Positions 23,797-34,911 of a stretch of 64,000 nucleotides of DNA are shown here, in pieces. How positions within the stretch are numbered: the first letter of the stretch is position 1; the number at the start of each line of letters is the position of its first letter. Made by a program: the position numbers and the translations under genes. The stretch comes from Melampsora larici-populina 98AG31 (Eukaryota; Basidiomycota; Pucciniomycetes; Pucciniales; Melampsoraceae), in NCBI RefSeq assembly GCF_000204055.1, contig NW_006768767.1:1470498-1534497 (forward strand), given 5' to 3'. A model generated the notes under the pieces. That model made no database searches and was not told the DNA's origin. It saw only the letters and a list, made by a program, of their open reading frames with translations.

Positions 23797-26294
23797 ATGC
23801 CAACTTTAGAAGAAGAACTAGCGGAGTCAAGAAAACGAGCAGAAGAAGCGATGAAGACTGGAGCTCCAGGCCCGGGGACAAGGAGTATGTCACGGAACAG
23901 AGACGACCCATCAACGCAGAACACAAGCAACGAGAGAGTTCTGGCGCCAGAAACTCCAGAAGGGGCAAGTGGGTCGGGAACTGGGACTGGAGGCAAACAA
24001 GACGACGGACGGGGTGAGCAAGGGAGAGGACAAGCAGAAGCACAAGAGGATGGCAGGGACGAACCAATAGGCAGAATCAGGCTACGTTTGAATGGTAAGT
24101 CCAAATAGTCACATTTCACAGTACCTTTACCACCCTGGAAGGTTACGTCTGCATGCCTCAACCCAGGCATGTGAGAGAGCATCCGCACCTTTCTTAGACT
24201 ATGATACAATCAAGTCGAAGGTTAATTTTTCACCTCTCCAGTGACACAAAGTGGTCAGAGAGAAGGTTTCGGGGAAACACACACCTATCACTACCCTCAT
24301 TAACCCCATCCAAATCACCCGTGTTTCCTATTCACCTAGTAAACCACACATCCGCAAACCTTTCCTCACCTTGTAAATCCATGACGCGATCATGGGAAAG
24401 GTTGTGAAGAAACTGAGACAGAGGTTGACCAGTCAACTCTACCACCCCACCTTTGAGAAGCCAACATGGCCGAAGGTTACCCTTACCTTTGAGACAAAAG
24501 TCAGAGGTCCCAGTGGAAGCCAAACTAGCTGGAGGAGACCTAGAAATCAGAGGGTCAGGTCCAAACTTCAGTGTTCTATCTGTAACAGAAGATGAGGTCT
24601 CTTGTATCCGAAGAACCCTATTCAAAAATTTTTTCTTTCGGCCGTGATCGAACGTTTGGGAAGAGCCGAATAGAGACAGAGGCTGACGGTCTACGTAATA
24701 TATGTCGCAGGCAATCCCCCAGCCCCGACGGGTGATAAAGACCGCGACATGTGGTGGAAGAATATTGTTGAGACATTTGCAAACGAGAATCTTGAGCTGG
24801 GTCAAACAATGCTGAACACGTACGAGATGATGTACGGCAAGCCTCCATACGACCCGGAGGACCTAATCGAGGCAAGGGTACCCCGTCGAGAAGGCCTAGG
24901 CCCTGGGCCTCAGATCGATCCGGTCAGAATCCATCTAAAACAAGCTAGACCTCCTAGGGATCAAGTCGGACAGCACCCCGAACTCACAGCCGAGAGAGGC
25001 AGGACAGAGGTGCGAGACCCGGTGCCAGAGACAGGTGAGGCAAGAGGTAGACGCCTGAGATCTGCGTCCCTGGTAGCAGGTGGGAGCGACTCAGACGACC
25101 CACCAAGAGGAGCGGTGAGGAGAGTGGTAGACGAGGTCACGCCTGCGAAGCCGAAACAAAAAGAGAGGGAGGTCCGCGATCTGGTGGATCCGGAAAGCGA
25201 AATCGTTTTCGTAGATAAAGAGTTCTCCAATAAAAATCTTCTACAACTGTCTCACGGTATAAATCAGAGTATGATCAAGTTAAAAGCTTATGTCCCGTTG
25301 ACGGTGTTCAATATGGAATGGATTGATAAATATACGGTGAAGGCGGCCACGAAGAAACCGAAATCTGTGAAGGAGTTACAAGACGGGGACGAGTCAATGA
25401 CTTACACCGGATCAACGCCAAAAGACAAGCTCTTGATGACCTACGGGGAATGGATTGATGCCATTGACCTGTTCATCAGATATGTGGGGGAGCACTATCA
25501 CATGGTGACAGTCGCTAAGATGCTCAAACAGCATAAGGAAAATGTTATCGAGATTTGTCGATCAACTGCCTGCTGGATGATAGCGCTACGCTATTGTATG
25601 AAAGTGATCAGGAAAACACCCCTCCCCTCTCTCCTTTTTGTATCCCGCGGCACCTGTTAGGTCTCGCTCGAGGCAGGTGGAAGGTAGCTTACAAAGATCC
25701 TGTTCTGGTTTGTCCAAAGGTGAGACGCCTTCTCATGCAAGTGGTGATAGGCGAATCGCAACGGCGAGAGATGTGTAATGCAGGGTGTTTACACGAAGAC
25801 GTCTTACGGGCCGTGAAAGACTTGGTCGATGCTAAAGGCGAAAGGAGCTTTGCGGATAACCCATACGCGCAGGGTCAAAAGGTCCTAGAAGAAAGCCATT
25901 TGGAAAACCCGAAAGGGGTGAGTTCGGACAGGCGCCAGTCAAACTCGAGCAACCTGAACGACAAGAAGCGCGGAGGAGATAAGGACGGAGGTAGCTGGAG
26001 AGGAAGGAATAAGAAGAATAAGAGTAATTGGTGGCAAGCTTGTCAACAAGCGAGCTACGGAGGGGTGGCGGCAACTCAAGTAGCGGGTATGGGACGTACG
26101 GGGCGAACATACCGTATCAACCAGCTGCGTATGCACAGACGCCATACAAGCCGTATTACCACCATAACGGAACCTGGTTGGACTACGGACAATCAGGAGG
26201 TAGCTCCAATACCCAGAATCAACACGGGTCCGAAAGTTCCAAAGGAGCGGGTGGAGGTAATGCTGGAAAAGGAGGTGCAGGAACAAAATGGTGA
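23797..26294 (+). CDS. DIRS-like ORF1 (gag-like), spliced, with frame changes
   Basis: Exon 1 is 23797-24094: acidic start, then a Gly/Thr/Asp-rich stretch ending RIRLRLNG. A 616 bp intron (24095-24710, GTAAGT...CAG) joins in phase to exon 2 (G|GC, then NPPAPTGDKDRDMWWKNIVE). The conserved block KAYVPLTVFNMEWIDKY, KLLMTYGEWIDAIDLFIRYV, KMLKQHKENVIEI, TACWMIALRYCMKV follows up to about 25620. The continuation (KVAYKDPVLVCPKVRRLLMQ, RREMCNAGCLHEDVLRAVKD) lies in another frame. The C-terminal Gly/Tyr/Gln-rich tail (GYGTYGANIPYQPAAYAQTP, ending GGAGTKW) lies in a third. Either a further intron plus a slip, or frameshift damage, explains this. Presumably it forms the particle or binds element RNA, by analogy with retroelement gag; there is no direct motif for that. 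Confidence 0.6.
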
Positions 26295-26752
26295 GCGTGA
26301 ACATCCTGCAGTCACTTTTCTAATTCCAAATTCTGAACTTTGGTTCCAAAATTCTGGCATAATACCCTATCTCCACCATTCTGTCCGAATATGATAAACA
26401 GAACGCCAGAGAGCATGGAGAGAGTAGAGAGGAGAAGAAGAAACTCAGATATTGAGGGTAATAATGGACGAGGAAAATTGGGATAGCTCGCTGAATCAAT
26501 CCTTTGTGTGGTTATTAAGCTGAGGAAACCCACCTCTCGCGAGAAGCCACGTCTCGCTTTTGTCCTGTCACCTTTGTGTCCCGTTCCGTCGGATCTGTGT
26601 CTTCCTGTTTTCCTTTCGAATTCACTCTTGTTCTCGTCCTGTTTCATTTGAATTATCTCTTGTTACTCGTGGCCTTTCCTGGATTCAGGTCTGCAAGCAG
26701 AGCCCAAGGGGCAGCTTCCCGATTAGATTGAAATGAAAAGCTGAGACATTCC

Positions 26753-28684
26753 ATGACCGTTCACACACACAGTCCACACGAGAGCACTGAGGCGGAAAGG
26801 AGCGCTAAGCCAGTGGAGGAAGTGGTAGAGCTAGAGACTGAGGAGAAAACGAAGGGAGACATAGGCAACCAACGGTGTGCAGAAGAGAAGGTAACGGAGG
26901 CAAAGGTAGAGAACAGGACTTGGCCGGAGGGAGTAACGTGTGAGATGAACGTGAAAGGCTGGTTGGAGATGGCAGAAAGACTGAAGCTGGGAGAAAGACA
27001 CGTCAGTATCATCCACGGATTCGTCATAGGATTCCACCAAGGAATCCCAGACCACACTTTAGAAGGAAAGAAGTTTGACTCAACGGATAACCACGTCAGG
27101 TCAGAAGAGGAGAAGAAGATAGTAAGAGAAAAGATCCAGAAGGAACTGAAGGCGGGGAGGATGCGAGGGCCGTTCACAGAGGAGGAGGTCCATAGATGGA
27201 TCAGTTTCTTTAGAACGAGCCCGATGGGGAGCGTAACAAACAGAGATGGGTCAATACGGATAATAAATGATCTGTCTTACCCGCGAGATAAAGAAGATAC
27301 TCCGTCAGTCAATTCGTACGTGGACAAGAGGGAATTTGAAACCACCTGGGACAACTTCGAACGAGTGGCGAAGTTCCTGGTAGAGAATTATGATGTCGAG
27401 GTGGAGTTTGGCATTTTTGACTGGGAGAAGGCGTACCGGCAAATACCGACACACCCATCCCAGTGGAGGTACCTAATGATACGAGGCCCAGACGGAGAGA
27501 TATATTTAGATTTGAGGGTGTCGTTTGGTGGGGTCGCGGGGTGTGGTAGCTTTGGCGGCCCTGCAGACGCATGGAAAGAGATAGTAAAAAGGCATTTCAA
27601 CTTCTTAGAAGTCTTCCGATGGGTGGACAATAATTTATTTGTAAGAAAGAAAGGAGACCCACGAAACGTTTCCATGGAAGATGTGGTGTGTCTGAGCAAA
27701 GAGCTAGGAGTCCAGACAAACGAAGGGAAGTATGCCGAGTTTGCGGAGGAACAAAAATATATCGGGTTTATCTGGAACAGACGAGATAAAGTNNNNNNNN
27801 NNNNNNNNNNNNNNNNNNNNNNNNNNNNNNNNNNNNNNNNNNNNNNNNNNNNNNNNNNNNNNNNNNNNNNNNNNNNNNNNNNNNNNNNNNNNTCAGTCAG
27901 TTACTGGGCCGTACTAGTTAAGCAGGGCTTTGCTGAGGAGAAGCTTGAAATGAGGAAACAAAAAATAGAGGAAGCACTGACGAAAGACGGCCACACCTTC
28001 AAGGAGGTAGAAAAATTGATCGGAAGGTTGATGCATATGACTCACATAGTCCCGCAGATGAAATGTTTTACACCGAGCTTCTACAAGATGTTAGCAACCT
28101 GGAAGAACAAAAAGGCTAAGCGGCAATTGACCAAAGAGGCGATGGACGACCTGTGGGACTGGAAGAGAACGATGAAGGACTTTACCAACAGGAGACTGCT
28201 CCCAAGACGGGAGGCAATAGATGTAGGTTGGGTCGGAGATGCCTCGACAGACTACGGCATAGGGGTCAAGATAGGCGAGAACTGGAATAAGTGGGAGCTG
28301 AAGGAGGGATGGTCAACAGTAGATGCGCTGGGTGTGAGGCGAGACATCGCATGGGCCGAGACGGTGGCCATCCGATTGGGGTTAGAAGTGGCAGCTAGAG
28401 TGATGAACGTGGCCGGCCTGAGACTGAAGTTTTTGACGGACAACACCACGGCGGAATCGGTAGTGCAAAACCTGAAGTCGAGACAGGTTTCAGTGAATAA
28501 CGAGTGGCGGAAAATTCAATGCCGTTTGGCGGAGCTCAACTGCGACCTAGAAGAGCAGCGAGTGACGTCAAAAGCCAACGACGCTGACGCTCTGTCAAGA
28601 GACAAAGACACAACAACCGACGCCAATAAACGGATCACGTTTGAACTACCGTCAGATCGGAAGGATTTCCTAATCGAACGGTGA
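26753..28684 (+). CDS. DIRS-like reverse transcriptase-RNase H (assembly gap inside)
   Basis: ATG at 26753, 643 codons, including 34 unknown ones over the N gap. The RT fingers/palm motifs are RIINDLSYPRDKEDTPSVN (about residues 163-181), GIFDWEKAYRQIPTHPSQWR, LDLRVSFGGVAGCGSFGGPA, and the catalytic box FRWVDNNLFVRK (about residue 290). The box normally reads VDD; the second acid is Asn here. RNase H follows after the gap: WVGDASTDYGIGVKIGENWN, LKFLTDNTTAESVVQNL and SKANDADALSRDKDT. The N-terminal 80 residues are Glu/Lys-rich. The stop TGA (28682-28684) is directly followed in the same frame by the ATG of the recombinase ORF. Confidence 0.85.
   Translation: MTVHTHSPHESTEAERSAKPVEEVVELETEEKTKGDIGNQRCAEEKVTEAKVENRTWPEGVTCEMNVKGWLEMAERLKLGERHVSIIHGFVIGFHQGIPDHTLEGKKFDSTDNHVRSEEEKKIVREKIQKELKAGRMRGPFTEEEVHRWISFFRTSPMGSVTNRDGSIRIINDLSYPRDKEDTPSVNSYVDKREFETTWDNFERVAKFLVENYDVEVEFGIFDWEKAYRQIPTHPSQWRYLMIRGPDGEIYLDLRVSFGGVAGCGSFGGPADAWKEIVKRHFNFLEVFRWVDNNLFVRKKGDPRNVSMEDVVCLSKELGVQTNEGKYAEFAEEQKYIGFIWNRRDKXXXXXXXXXXXXXXXXXXXXXXXXXXXXXXXXXXSVSYWAVLVKQGFAEEKLEMRKQKIEEALTKDGHTFKEVEKLIGRLMHMTHIVPQMKCFTPSFYKMLATWKNKKAKRQLTKEAMDDLWDWKRTMKDFTNRRLLPRREAIDVGWVGDASTDYGIGVKIGENWNKWELKEGWSTVDALGVRRDIAWAETVAIRLGLEVAARVMNVAGLRLKFLTDNTTAESVVQNLKSRQVSVNNEWRKIQCRLAELNCDLEEQRVTSKANDADALSRDKDTTTDANKRITFELPSDRKDFLIER
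27793..27892. other. 100 bp assembly gap (N run) inside the RT ORF
   Basis: Exactly 100 N, a conventional placeholder for a gap of unknown size. The frame is the same on both sides (IWNRRDK before, VSYWAVLVKQGF after, the latter in an RT thumb-like context). This may be chance, since true length is unknown. Confidence 0.95.
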
Positions 28685-29904
28685 ATGATGTCAAAGAAGG
28701 TCAGCTTTAGGAAGATCGACGAGGAGATCAAGGATCAGAAGACCCTGGAGATTGCTCAACATATGATAGCTGGGACGTGGGCGGAGAGCACGTTACAAGG
28801 ATACTCAAGTGTGGTAACGAAGTACCGGGAGTATATAAAAAGCGTAGGAAGGGAATGGGAATCAGCAATCCCGTTGGTGAAAGAGGACATCTATGGATTC
28901 CTGGTATGGGCAGGCCGTTCAAAGTCGGAGAAGAAGACATTGGCGAAGAAGGTGGTCAGGGCGAGGACCTTGGAAAAATACTTAGCTGGATTACAGGCCT
29001 GGCAGATGGCGGTGAAGCTGCAACCTCCGGATTTAGATCAGAAGATGATAAAGGGTATCATACGCGCAACGGAACGTGCAGAGGAATTGGAATCGTTAGA
29101 AGAGAACGGAGAGATAAAGAAGGCGGAAAAGACCCCAGTCTTGGTGAAAGAGCTCTTACACATCGTATTCAATTTCGCGGGAAAGGACGAATTGGACAAT
29201 CTGATATCGACCACGGCCCTGGTGGCCTTTTGGGGGATGATGAGATTAGGCGAGTTGACTAGGCAGACCAGGAAGGAGGGTATGCTGGTAGTAGGCGACC
29301 TTTGGTTCAAAGGTACTGGCACATCAAAGACGGCGATTATAAGCCTGTGGAGAGGGAAAACCGCCAGCCCGGGCCAGATCCAAGAGATAAGGTGAATGTC
29401 CTCTGATACCCATCGGATAGGACGAGTCTCACTTACGGGCAACGTTTCGTTGTTCCCTGGTCTTTTTCTAATGCTCCTTTTTGTTTCACGTCTACCCTGT
29501 TTCTGCCGTGAATCGACAGACTTGAGACGCAGCAGTCAGTGCTGGACCCAGTTGCTGCCCTAGAACAAATGGTTGAAAAGATCCCGGCGAAGAAAGAATC
29601 AGACGCGTTGTTCGGCATTGGCGGAGGAAAATTTAGGCAGCCACTGGTGAAAGGTCTGTTCATGGACAAAGTGGAACAAATCTGGGGAAAGAGCCGAGCG
29701 GCAGACGGAAGATGGTCCGGTCACTCGTTCAGAGTCGGAGGGGCATCTTTGCGTTGGAATCTGGGATGGAGCCGGGAAAAGATTATGAAGACGGGTAGAT
29801 GGAAGTCAGACGCAATTGAGGCCTACCTGAAAGTCTACGCTGAGGAGGATTTAGAAGAGACGAAAAAGCTGCTAAGAGCGGTGGACAGGCGAACAAGAGG
29901 CTAA
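28685..29904 (+). CDS. DIRS-like tyrosine recombinase (integrase)
   Basis: Phage-integrase-type recombinase that would insert the circular cDNA. Exon 1 is 28685-29391 and exon 2 is 29520-29904; the 128 bp intron (GTGAAT...CAG) joins in frame (QEI-RLETQQSVLDPVAAL). The N-terminal core-binding half has SFRKIDEEIKDQKTLEIAQH and TWAESTLQGYSSVVTKY. In the catalytic half all signature residues are visible: first Arg in AFWGMMRLGELTRQT (about 29225-29270), the H-x-x-R box GHSFRVGGASLRWNLGW (about 29720-29770), and the Tyr in GRWKSDAIEAYLKVY (about 29795-29840). It is in the same frame as the upstream RT-RNase H ORF, separated by a single TGA, so the two may have been one polyprotein. Confidence 0.85.
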
Positions 29905-30807
29905 GGTGGAGATAAGGTTTGAGGTGCAAGGGTCAAGCCCTAGTCTTTGACAAAACGATGGAAGTTCTCTGCAAAGCACATGATGCACGTACAGTAGATA
30001 AGGTTTCAATTGAGTCAGCCCAAATAAAAGCTTAATTTCCGGATACAGGCGACAGAGAGAGAGAGATTTCCCTTGCCGAGACGCCCCTGAGAGCTATGGG
30101 ACAACTCAGCGAGCCGAGACTCACAGAGGTGCCTCGGCATATGGGAGGCCGAGCTCCCCATGCTCTCCAAGCCCCAAGCAAGGCAAACCCGGTTTGAGGG
30201 ATAAGAGGATTTTCTTACCCACGCAAACCGGGCGAGCCGCCGGCGGCGCCCCTCCCGTACAAACTTAGGACTACCGGGTAATGTCCGTGAGAACTAAGTC
30301 CGGGTTGGTATATTAGGATGTAATGACTACATCGAATTAACAAACTCCAAGTAGATGGACCTGTCTGCAAAAATTCTCAGCAAGTTCAACAATCTTGCAA
30401 AAAGTCACATAAATTTGACTTACAGGTGTCTTTTCCAACATCAGCAGCTACACCAGTGGCAGAACCCCATTCCATTGCCCTTATGTCACCAGAATGTTTC
30501 ACACCTTGAGTGGTGTGGTTGGTCTTCACACCACCTCTTGAGATACTGTGCTGGTAGAATGTTGATATAGAGGAATCAAACAACCCATATAGCTCCGGAT
30601 GCATGTTGCTAAAATCATTGAACTGAGCAATTAACAGCAGTTTGAGAGTTTTTTATCAATTTACACCACAATTACATGGGTGAACAACTTCAATGATGCA
30701 GAAAGGCAGTCTTTTTTGGGTTTTTCATTTATGAGAAAAAACAGTGCAGTATCAGGGAGGCCATAGTCATGGGTAATTTGTTTTTCCTACACATATTTTC
30801 TTGTTGC
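29905..30807. other. DIRS 3' non-coding tail, then spacer
   Basis: A GA-repeat (30053-30066) is followed by a GC-rich tract with repeated CGAG/CTCGG words (30075-30260) and an inverted word pair, ACTTAGGACTACCGGG and ACTAAGTCCGGG (30262-30306). Composition turns AT-rich at about 30310. No gene from there to the hAT-2 left duplication (30808-30815). Confidence 0.4.
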
Positions 30808-31991
30808 ATCTGAAGTAATACCGGAACTGCTCCGCAACAAATAGCGGTTGCGGAGCGGTTTTATAGTGTCTTTTCCTCTGCTATACACTCCCCAAATTGT
30901 AGCGCATCCTGCAAGCCACTTGTTGGGGCTCAAAGTTTCCAGAGTGGGGAATTCACTACGCTATGTCTTGGGGCCATGTGCACATCACTATATAGTGCAT
31001 GAAAAGCCCTGTACCCAGGGAAAGGGGTACAGGCTGATACAGGTTGGTTGCCTCCACCCACTCAAACTAATTTTGCCACATCCATTCTATCAATCTGGTT
31101 CAAACCTATCCAAACACCAACACTCACTCCATCAAGGAGGCGCTTGGACTCTTTTCAAACCGATGGACCATCCCTGGCAACATTGTTGAGGGTGGCTCAC
31201 TTGTGGTTCCTCTTGTTTTTCAATCGCTTGTGTTATACTTGTGTTACGGTAGGTGTGATTTCCCACAATCAGAACTGAATTAAAGAGTCTTACTTTTGAT
31301 TCTCTTCTTTTATCTGTTTCTATATCCACACCCATTTCTCTTCAATTTCATTTTGATCTTCCCCTCCAAAACCATGGCACCCTCAAAAACCACATCACAC
31401 AGTTTGAGCCAGAGTACTCTTCAGGTTCCTGGTAAAACTTCCACCAGACACCTCCATCCTCCAAGCCCATCTTTCCCCAAGCCAGGATTCATTGTTAAAC
31501 CTAAAGACTTGCGAACATCTCTTTCAGCTCATGAGGATGACAACAAATCATCAGGCCCTCTTGCTAATTGACCTGCATCGCCTTGACCTCCTGATCCAAC
31601 ATCAACAACCAAAAACAAGAACAAATTGGCTCAAGTTCAATTGAGACCAAAGCCAAACACACAAGGCAACATGAGTTATTTCTTCTTAGTGATATGAATC
31701 AATACGTACTTGTCAAATGATTCTTTTCTTTGATTGTGTAGACTCAATATTCAATTGGCAAGTGTGCCAGATCACTGTCTGACAGTGCAGCCACAACACC
31801 TCAATCATCAAAGAAGAACAAGTCAGACCAAGCTGATGTAAGTCACATGTGCCATCACACAGCTGTCAATTTTAATGCTGATAACACAGTCTTTGAATCA
31901 TTTTAGCCCTTTGAGGTTCCAGATCAAGTGGACCTTGATCAAGATTCCGATATTGAATTTGTTGGAGAAAATGGTGAATCTTATAACAAGG

Positions 31992-34315
31992 TACAATCAA
32001 GCTGGGTACTGGATCTTCTTACATACTTTCATGAGCCTCAAGTAAATGCTTTAATCTTTTTATTTTATTGTATCATCATTTCTATAACAGCTGACGGTGT
32101 AGAACTCCTACGCAGTGTAGCATAGGCTGAGCCGGAGAAGGTAAGAATCACCACTCGTGAGAGCGGATGAAACTATGGTGCTGTTACGCTGCCTTCAACC
32201 ATAATTTTATTGCAGTTCGCAAAGAACCAGAGCAATTCTTAACAATTTTCTATCCCTACAAATTTCTCCCGTAACACTTTTTTAATATTTCCAATGGATC
32301 CGCAAGGTTTGCCGGACTCCGATAATACCACACACAACTCTACACAACGTTGTGGTGAAAAACTACGTTGATTTCGATGTTAACACGGCTAGGTAGCACA
32401 TGTAACAGTGTACAGGGCCAAAATGAAGTTTTGGACCCCGACTCGACCCGGCCTCGACTTGGATCAAGAGGCGGGTTTGTTGCTGGATTTCGGTTTCTGA
32501 CGCCCTCACGACTAGATTCCGACACAGCTCAGCAACCAATAGAACAACCAATAAAAAAAACACAACTACACAACACTTTGCTTTTAATCACTAACGCTTT
32601 ACGGTCAATCCTTTCTAAAGGTAAGTTCTGATACTTTAAGCTGTCTCTTTCTTTGATGACCAATTAACTAATAAAACAAACTTTTCTTCTTTTAACTCTT
32701 CTAGGACACTCGATCTCAAACAACATACACTCGGACACGAATACTACACTAACTAAACACTCGATATCACAAATTAGGACACACACAAGGATTCTCACTT
32801 GGACTCCAACACAAACACACTCCTAGATGCGAACAGACAGATCAATCCCCCTTTATATATCTTTCCCTAACCAAAACCACAACTCAGCCTCAAGGCTCTT
32901 TCCTCAATCTTTCTCCGCTTTGTTCCTTTTGCTCCGACCAATTCCGACCGATCTCTTGGCGTTTCTCACGCTTTAAACAATCGATTTCCTTTGATTCAAC
33001 ATCAAAATTTGACCTGTGATTGACTTTGAACTAGTAAGTCCTTCCTTTTCATCCTTATCTCCTTCCTTTTCTTCCATTCCCATACTAACTTTACTTCCTG
33101 TCTCTTTCTTCTTATCGATTTCGATCCTGGACCCTGAAATTGATATTCATCTTCTCTCACCAACAGTGTATGTAATTCATTTTCGATTTTGACTTTCAAT
33201 TTAGATCTTGCATGCCAAGAAGTGAGTTTTGCTTTCAATTCATCTCTGATTTCTTCATTTCGCATCCCACTGACATCTTTCTAATTCTTTGTTCTAAGCA
33301 TACACCCTGGAATCGAACCTCTGTTTAGTTTGTTATGGTGATCTCAGCTTGTAATCTTGGTATGCCACACTTGTTTCTTTCTGATCTTGAATCTCGACTC
33401 TGGACCCTAATCTTGATGTTGAATGATACTGACACCCTCCTTTTGTTTGAAATCCAGATATTCTTTACTTTATTGAATATTAAAGGACTATTTTCGAGTT
33501 ATTTCTTCTTTTTTTGTGTATTTTTGTTTTGCTTGCTTACAGTCAAACCCGCGCAAATGCATAAATTGGGGCAACAATTTTTTCTATGCATTTTGACCGG
33601 TTATTCATTTTAACAGGCTTTGTGATAATGCATAACTCTATGCATTATGGTCATAATACATAAATTTATGCATTATGAGAACAAAAATGTCATAATGCAT
33701 AGAGTTATGCATTATGAAGCAGACAAAAATGTGAATGTACAACTGCTCCAATGAAAATTTGTGTTTCCAGAACCCCGCAAGTCCGGGGCCGGCCCCGGAT
33801 CTCCATGCATTATGCCCACCAACATCCGGATTTTTGTGGCAACACGCTATGCATTACTAAATTATGCAATAGTTTGGAGTTTGGCCCACACCAGCTTGGT
33901 GGAAGCCAAGCCCTATGCAAATTGGCTGATTATGCATTTGCGCGGGTATGCATTTGCGCGGGTTTGACTGTATATGTAGACTATCTTTGATGAAGAAATG
34001 AGTAATAAAATAATAAAAGTACCAGATTTGAATCTAATAACTATAATCAAAATTAATATAAGCCCAATCAGTTTGAGATGAGCAATGAAACTTGAGTCTT
34101 GAATTTGAATAATTCTGTAGCTCATGATTATAAACTTGATATAATGAATTGATCTTGTAACAAAACAACATAGATGAGTGATCAATTGAAGCAAAATATA
34201 AAATTGATTTAACTTAAAATCCTTGATCAAATAAATATCAAGAAGTAATGTTAAAAAGAAGATCATTGATTTTGATTTCCACAACGGTCTTAAATATTTG
34301 GTAGGATTGACTGTA
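31992..34315. mobile_element. 2.3 kb TA-flanked insertion in the hAT-2 BED region, with retroelement-like pieces
   Basis: TA at 31992-31993 and 34314-34315 brackets DNA starting CAATCAAG and ending GATTGACTG. The ends are only weakly inverted (CAATCAA versus CAGTCAA), so a Tc1-type identity is a guess. Inside, 32180-32345 looks like a retrotransposon leader: an AGAACCAGAGCAATTCTT stretch, then ATG at 32294 opening MDPQGLPDSDNTTHNSTQ. A separate GC-rich stretch (32410-32520) and CA-rich DNA (32700-32830) follow. There is no intact gene. The 33540-33970 MITE sits within it. Confidence 0.4.
33540..33970. mobile_element. MITE of Tc1/mariner type with inner palindromes
   Basis: CAGTCAAACCCGCGCAAATG at 33540 is repeated inverted at the right end (CATTTGCGCGGGTTTGACTG, ending 33970), and TA flanks both sides (33538-33539, 33971-33972). 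431 bp, non-coding. The inside (about 33620-33720) is a chain of palindromes on the word ATGCATTATG/CATAATGCAT, repeated at least five times in alternating orientation. A second copy of the CATTTGCGCGGG end word occurs just inside the right end, at about 33936. Confidence 0.85.
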
Positions 34316-34911
34316 TAAGTGTCAGTGGTGTCCAAAGTCATACACCAGTGGGGACCATTCCTACTGGAGCTTATGGACTCATTGTGACGGTGGCGAGGGA
34401 CAACCACAATGTGTCAATAGTCACAAAGCCCTTGCAGCAGGTGTCAAACTGCCACCTTTGTACCATGATAAACTCCAAGCTAACAAGAAGGCAGCAAAGT
34501 CTTCCAAACTGGACTCCTATCTTTCTGGACAATCCTTCTCACCCGACCTAATCAACACAATTTTGGTCATGTGGGTTGTTTGGCATGCTTTGCCTTGGTC
34601 TTGGTTTGAAGACCAATTACCATGTTCAGCCTTTCATTGTATCAATCGTGGTGCTGTGATCCGGTCCAAAACTTGGGCCGCTCAGCAATCAGTTCATCTT
34701 TTCGCCAGTTTGCACAATAAGATTATCATCACCCTTAAGGTACGTCATCATAACTGAAATTCCCCTTCTGATTATCATCACTGATGTGTCTCAACTATTC
34801 TAGGAAAACAAAGGTAAATTTACCTTGATACACAACATCTGGACAACCAAGGGAAACCATTACACGTTTGTGGGAGCTGATCAACGCATCTTGTTGGAAC
34901 AATAAAATGAT

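Larger units (their letters stand above)
23700..30350 (+). mobile_element. DIRS-like tyrosine-recombinase retrotransposon
   Basis: Three coding units on the plus strand: ORF1 (23797-26294), RT-RNase H (26753-28684) and tyrosine recombinase (28685-29904). The RT carries the DIRS-type IINDLSYPRDK motif, and a tyrosine recombinase instead of a DDE integrase defines the order. The DNA is clearly more GC- and CpG-rich than the flanks, which suggests a recent arrival. The outer limits are uncertain. I could not find the split or inverted terminal repeats by eye, so the boundaries given are where composition changes. The 3' part (29905-30350) is non-coding with a GC-rich tract (30090-30300). A 100 bp run of N (27793-27892) interrupts RT. 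Confidence 0.75.

Noticed and set aside
24332..24805. 157-codon minus-strand frame within the DIRS ORF1 intron region
   Set aside because: It overlaps the well-supported ORF1 splice acceptor and coding exon on the other strand and has no motif; a shadow frame in GC-rich DNA.
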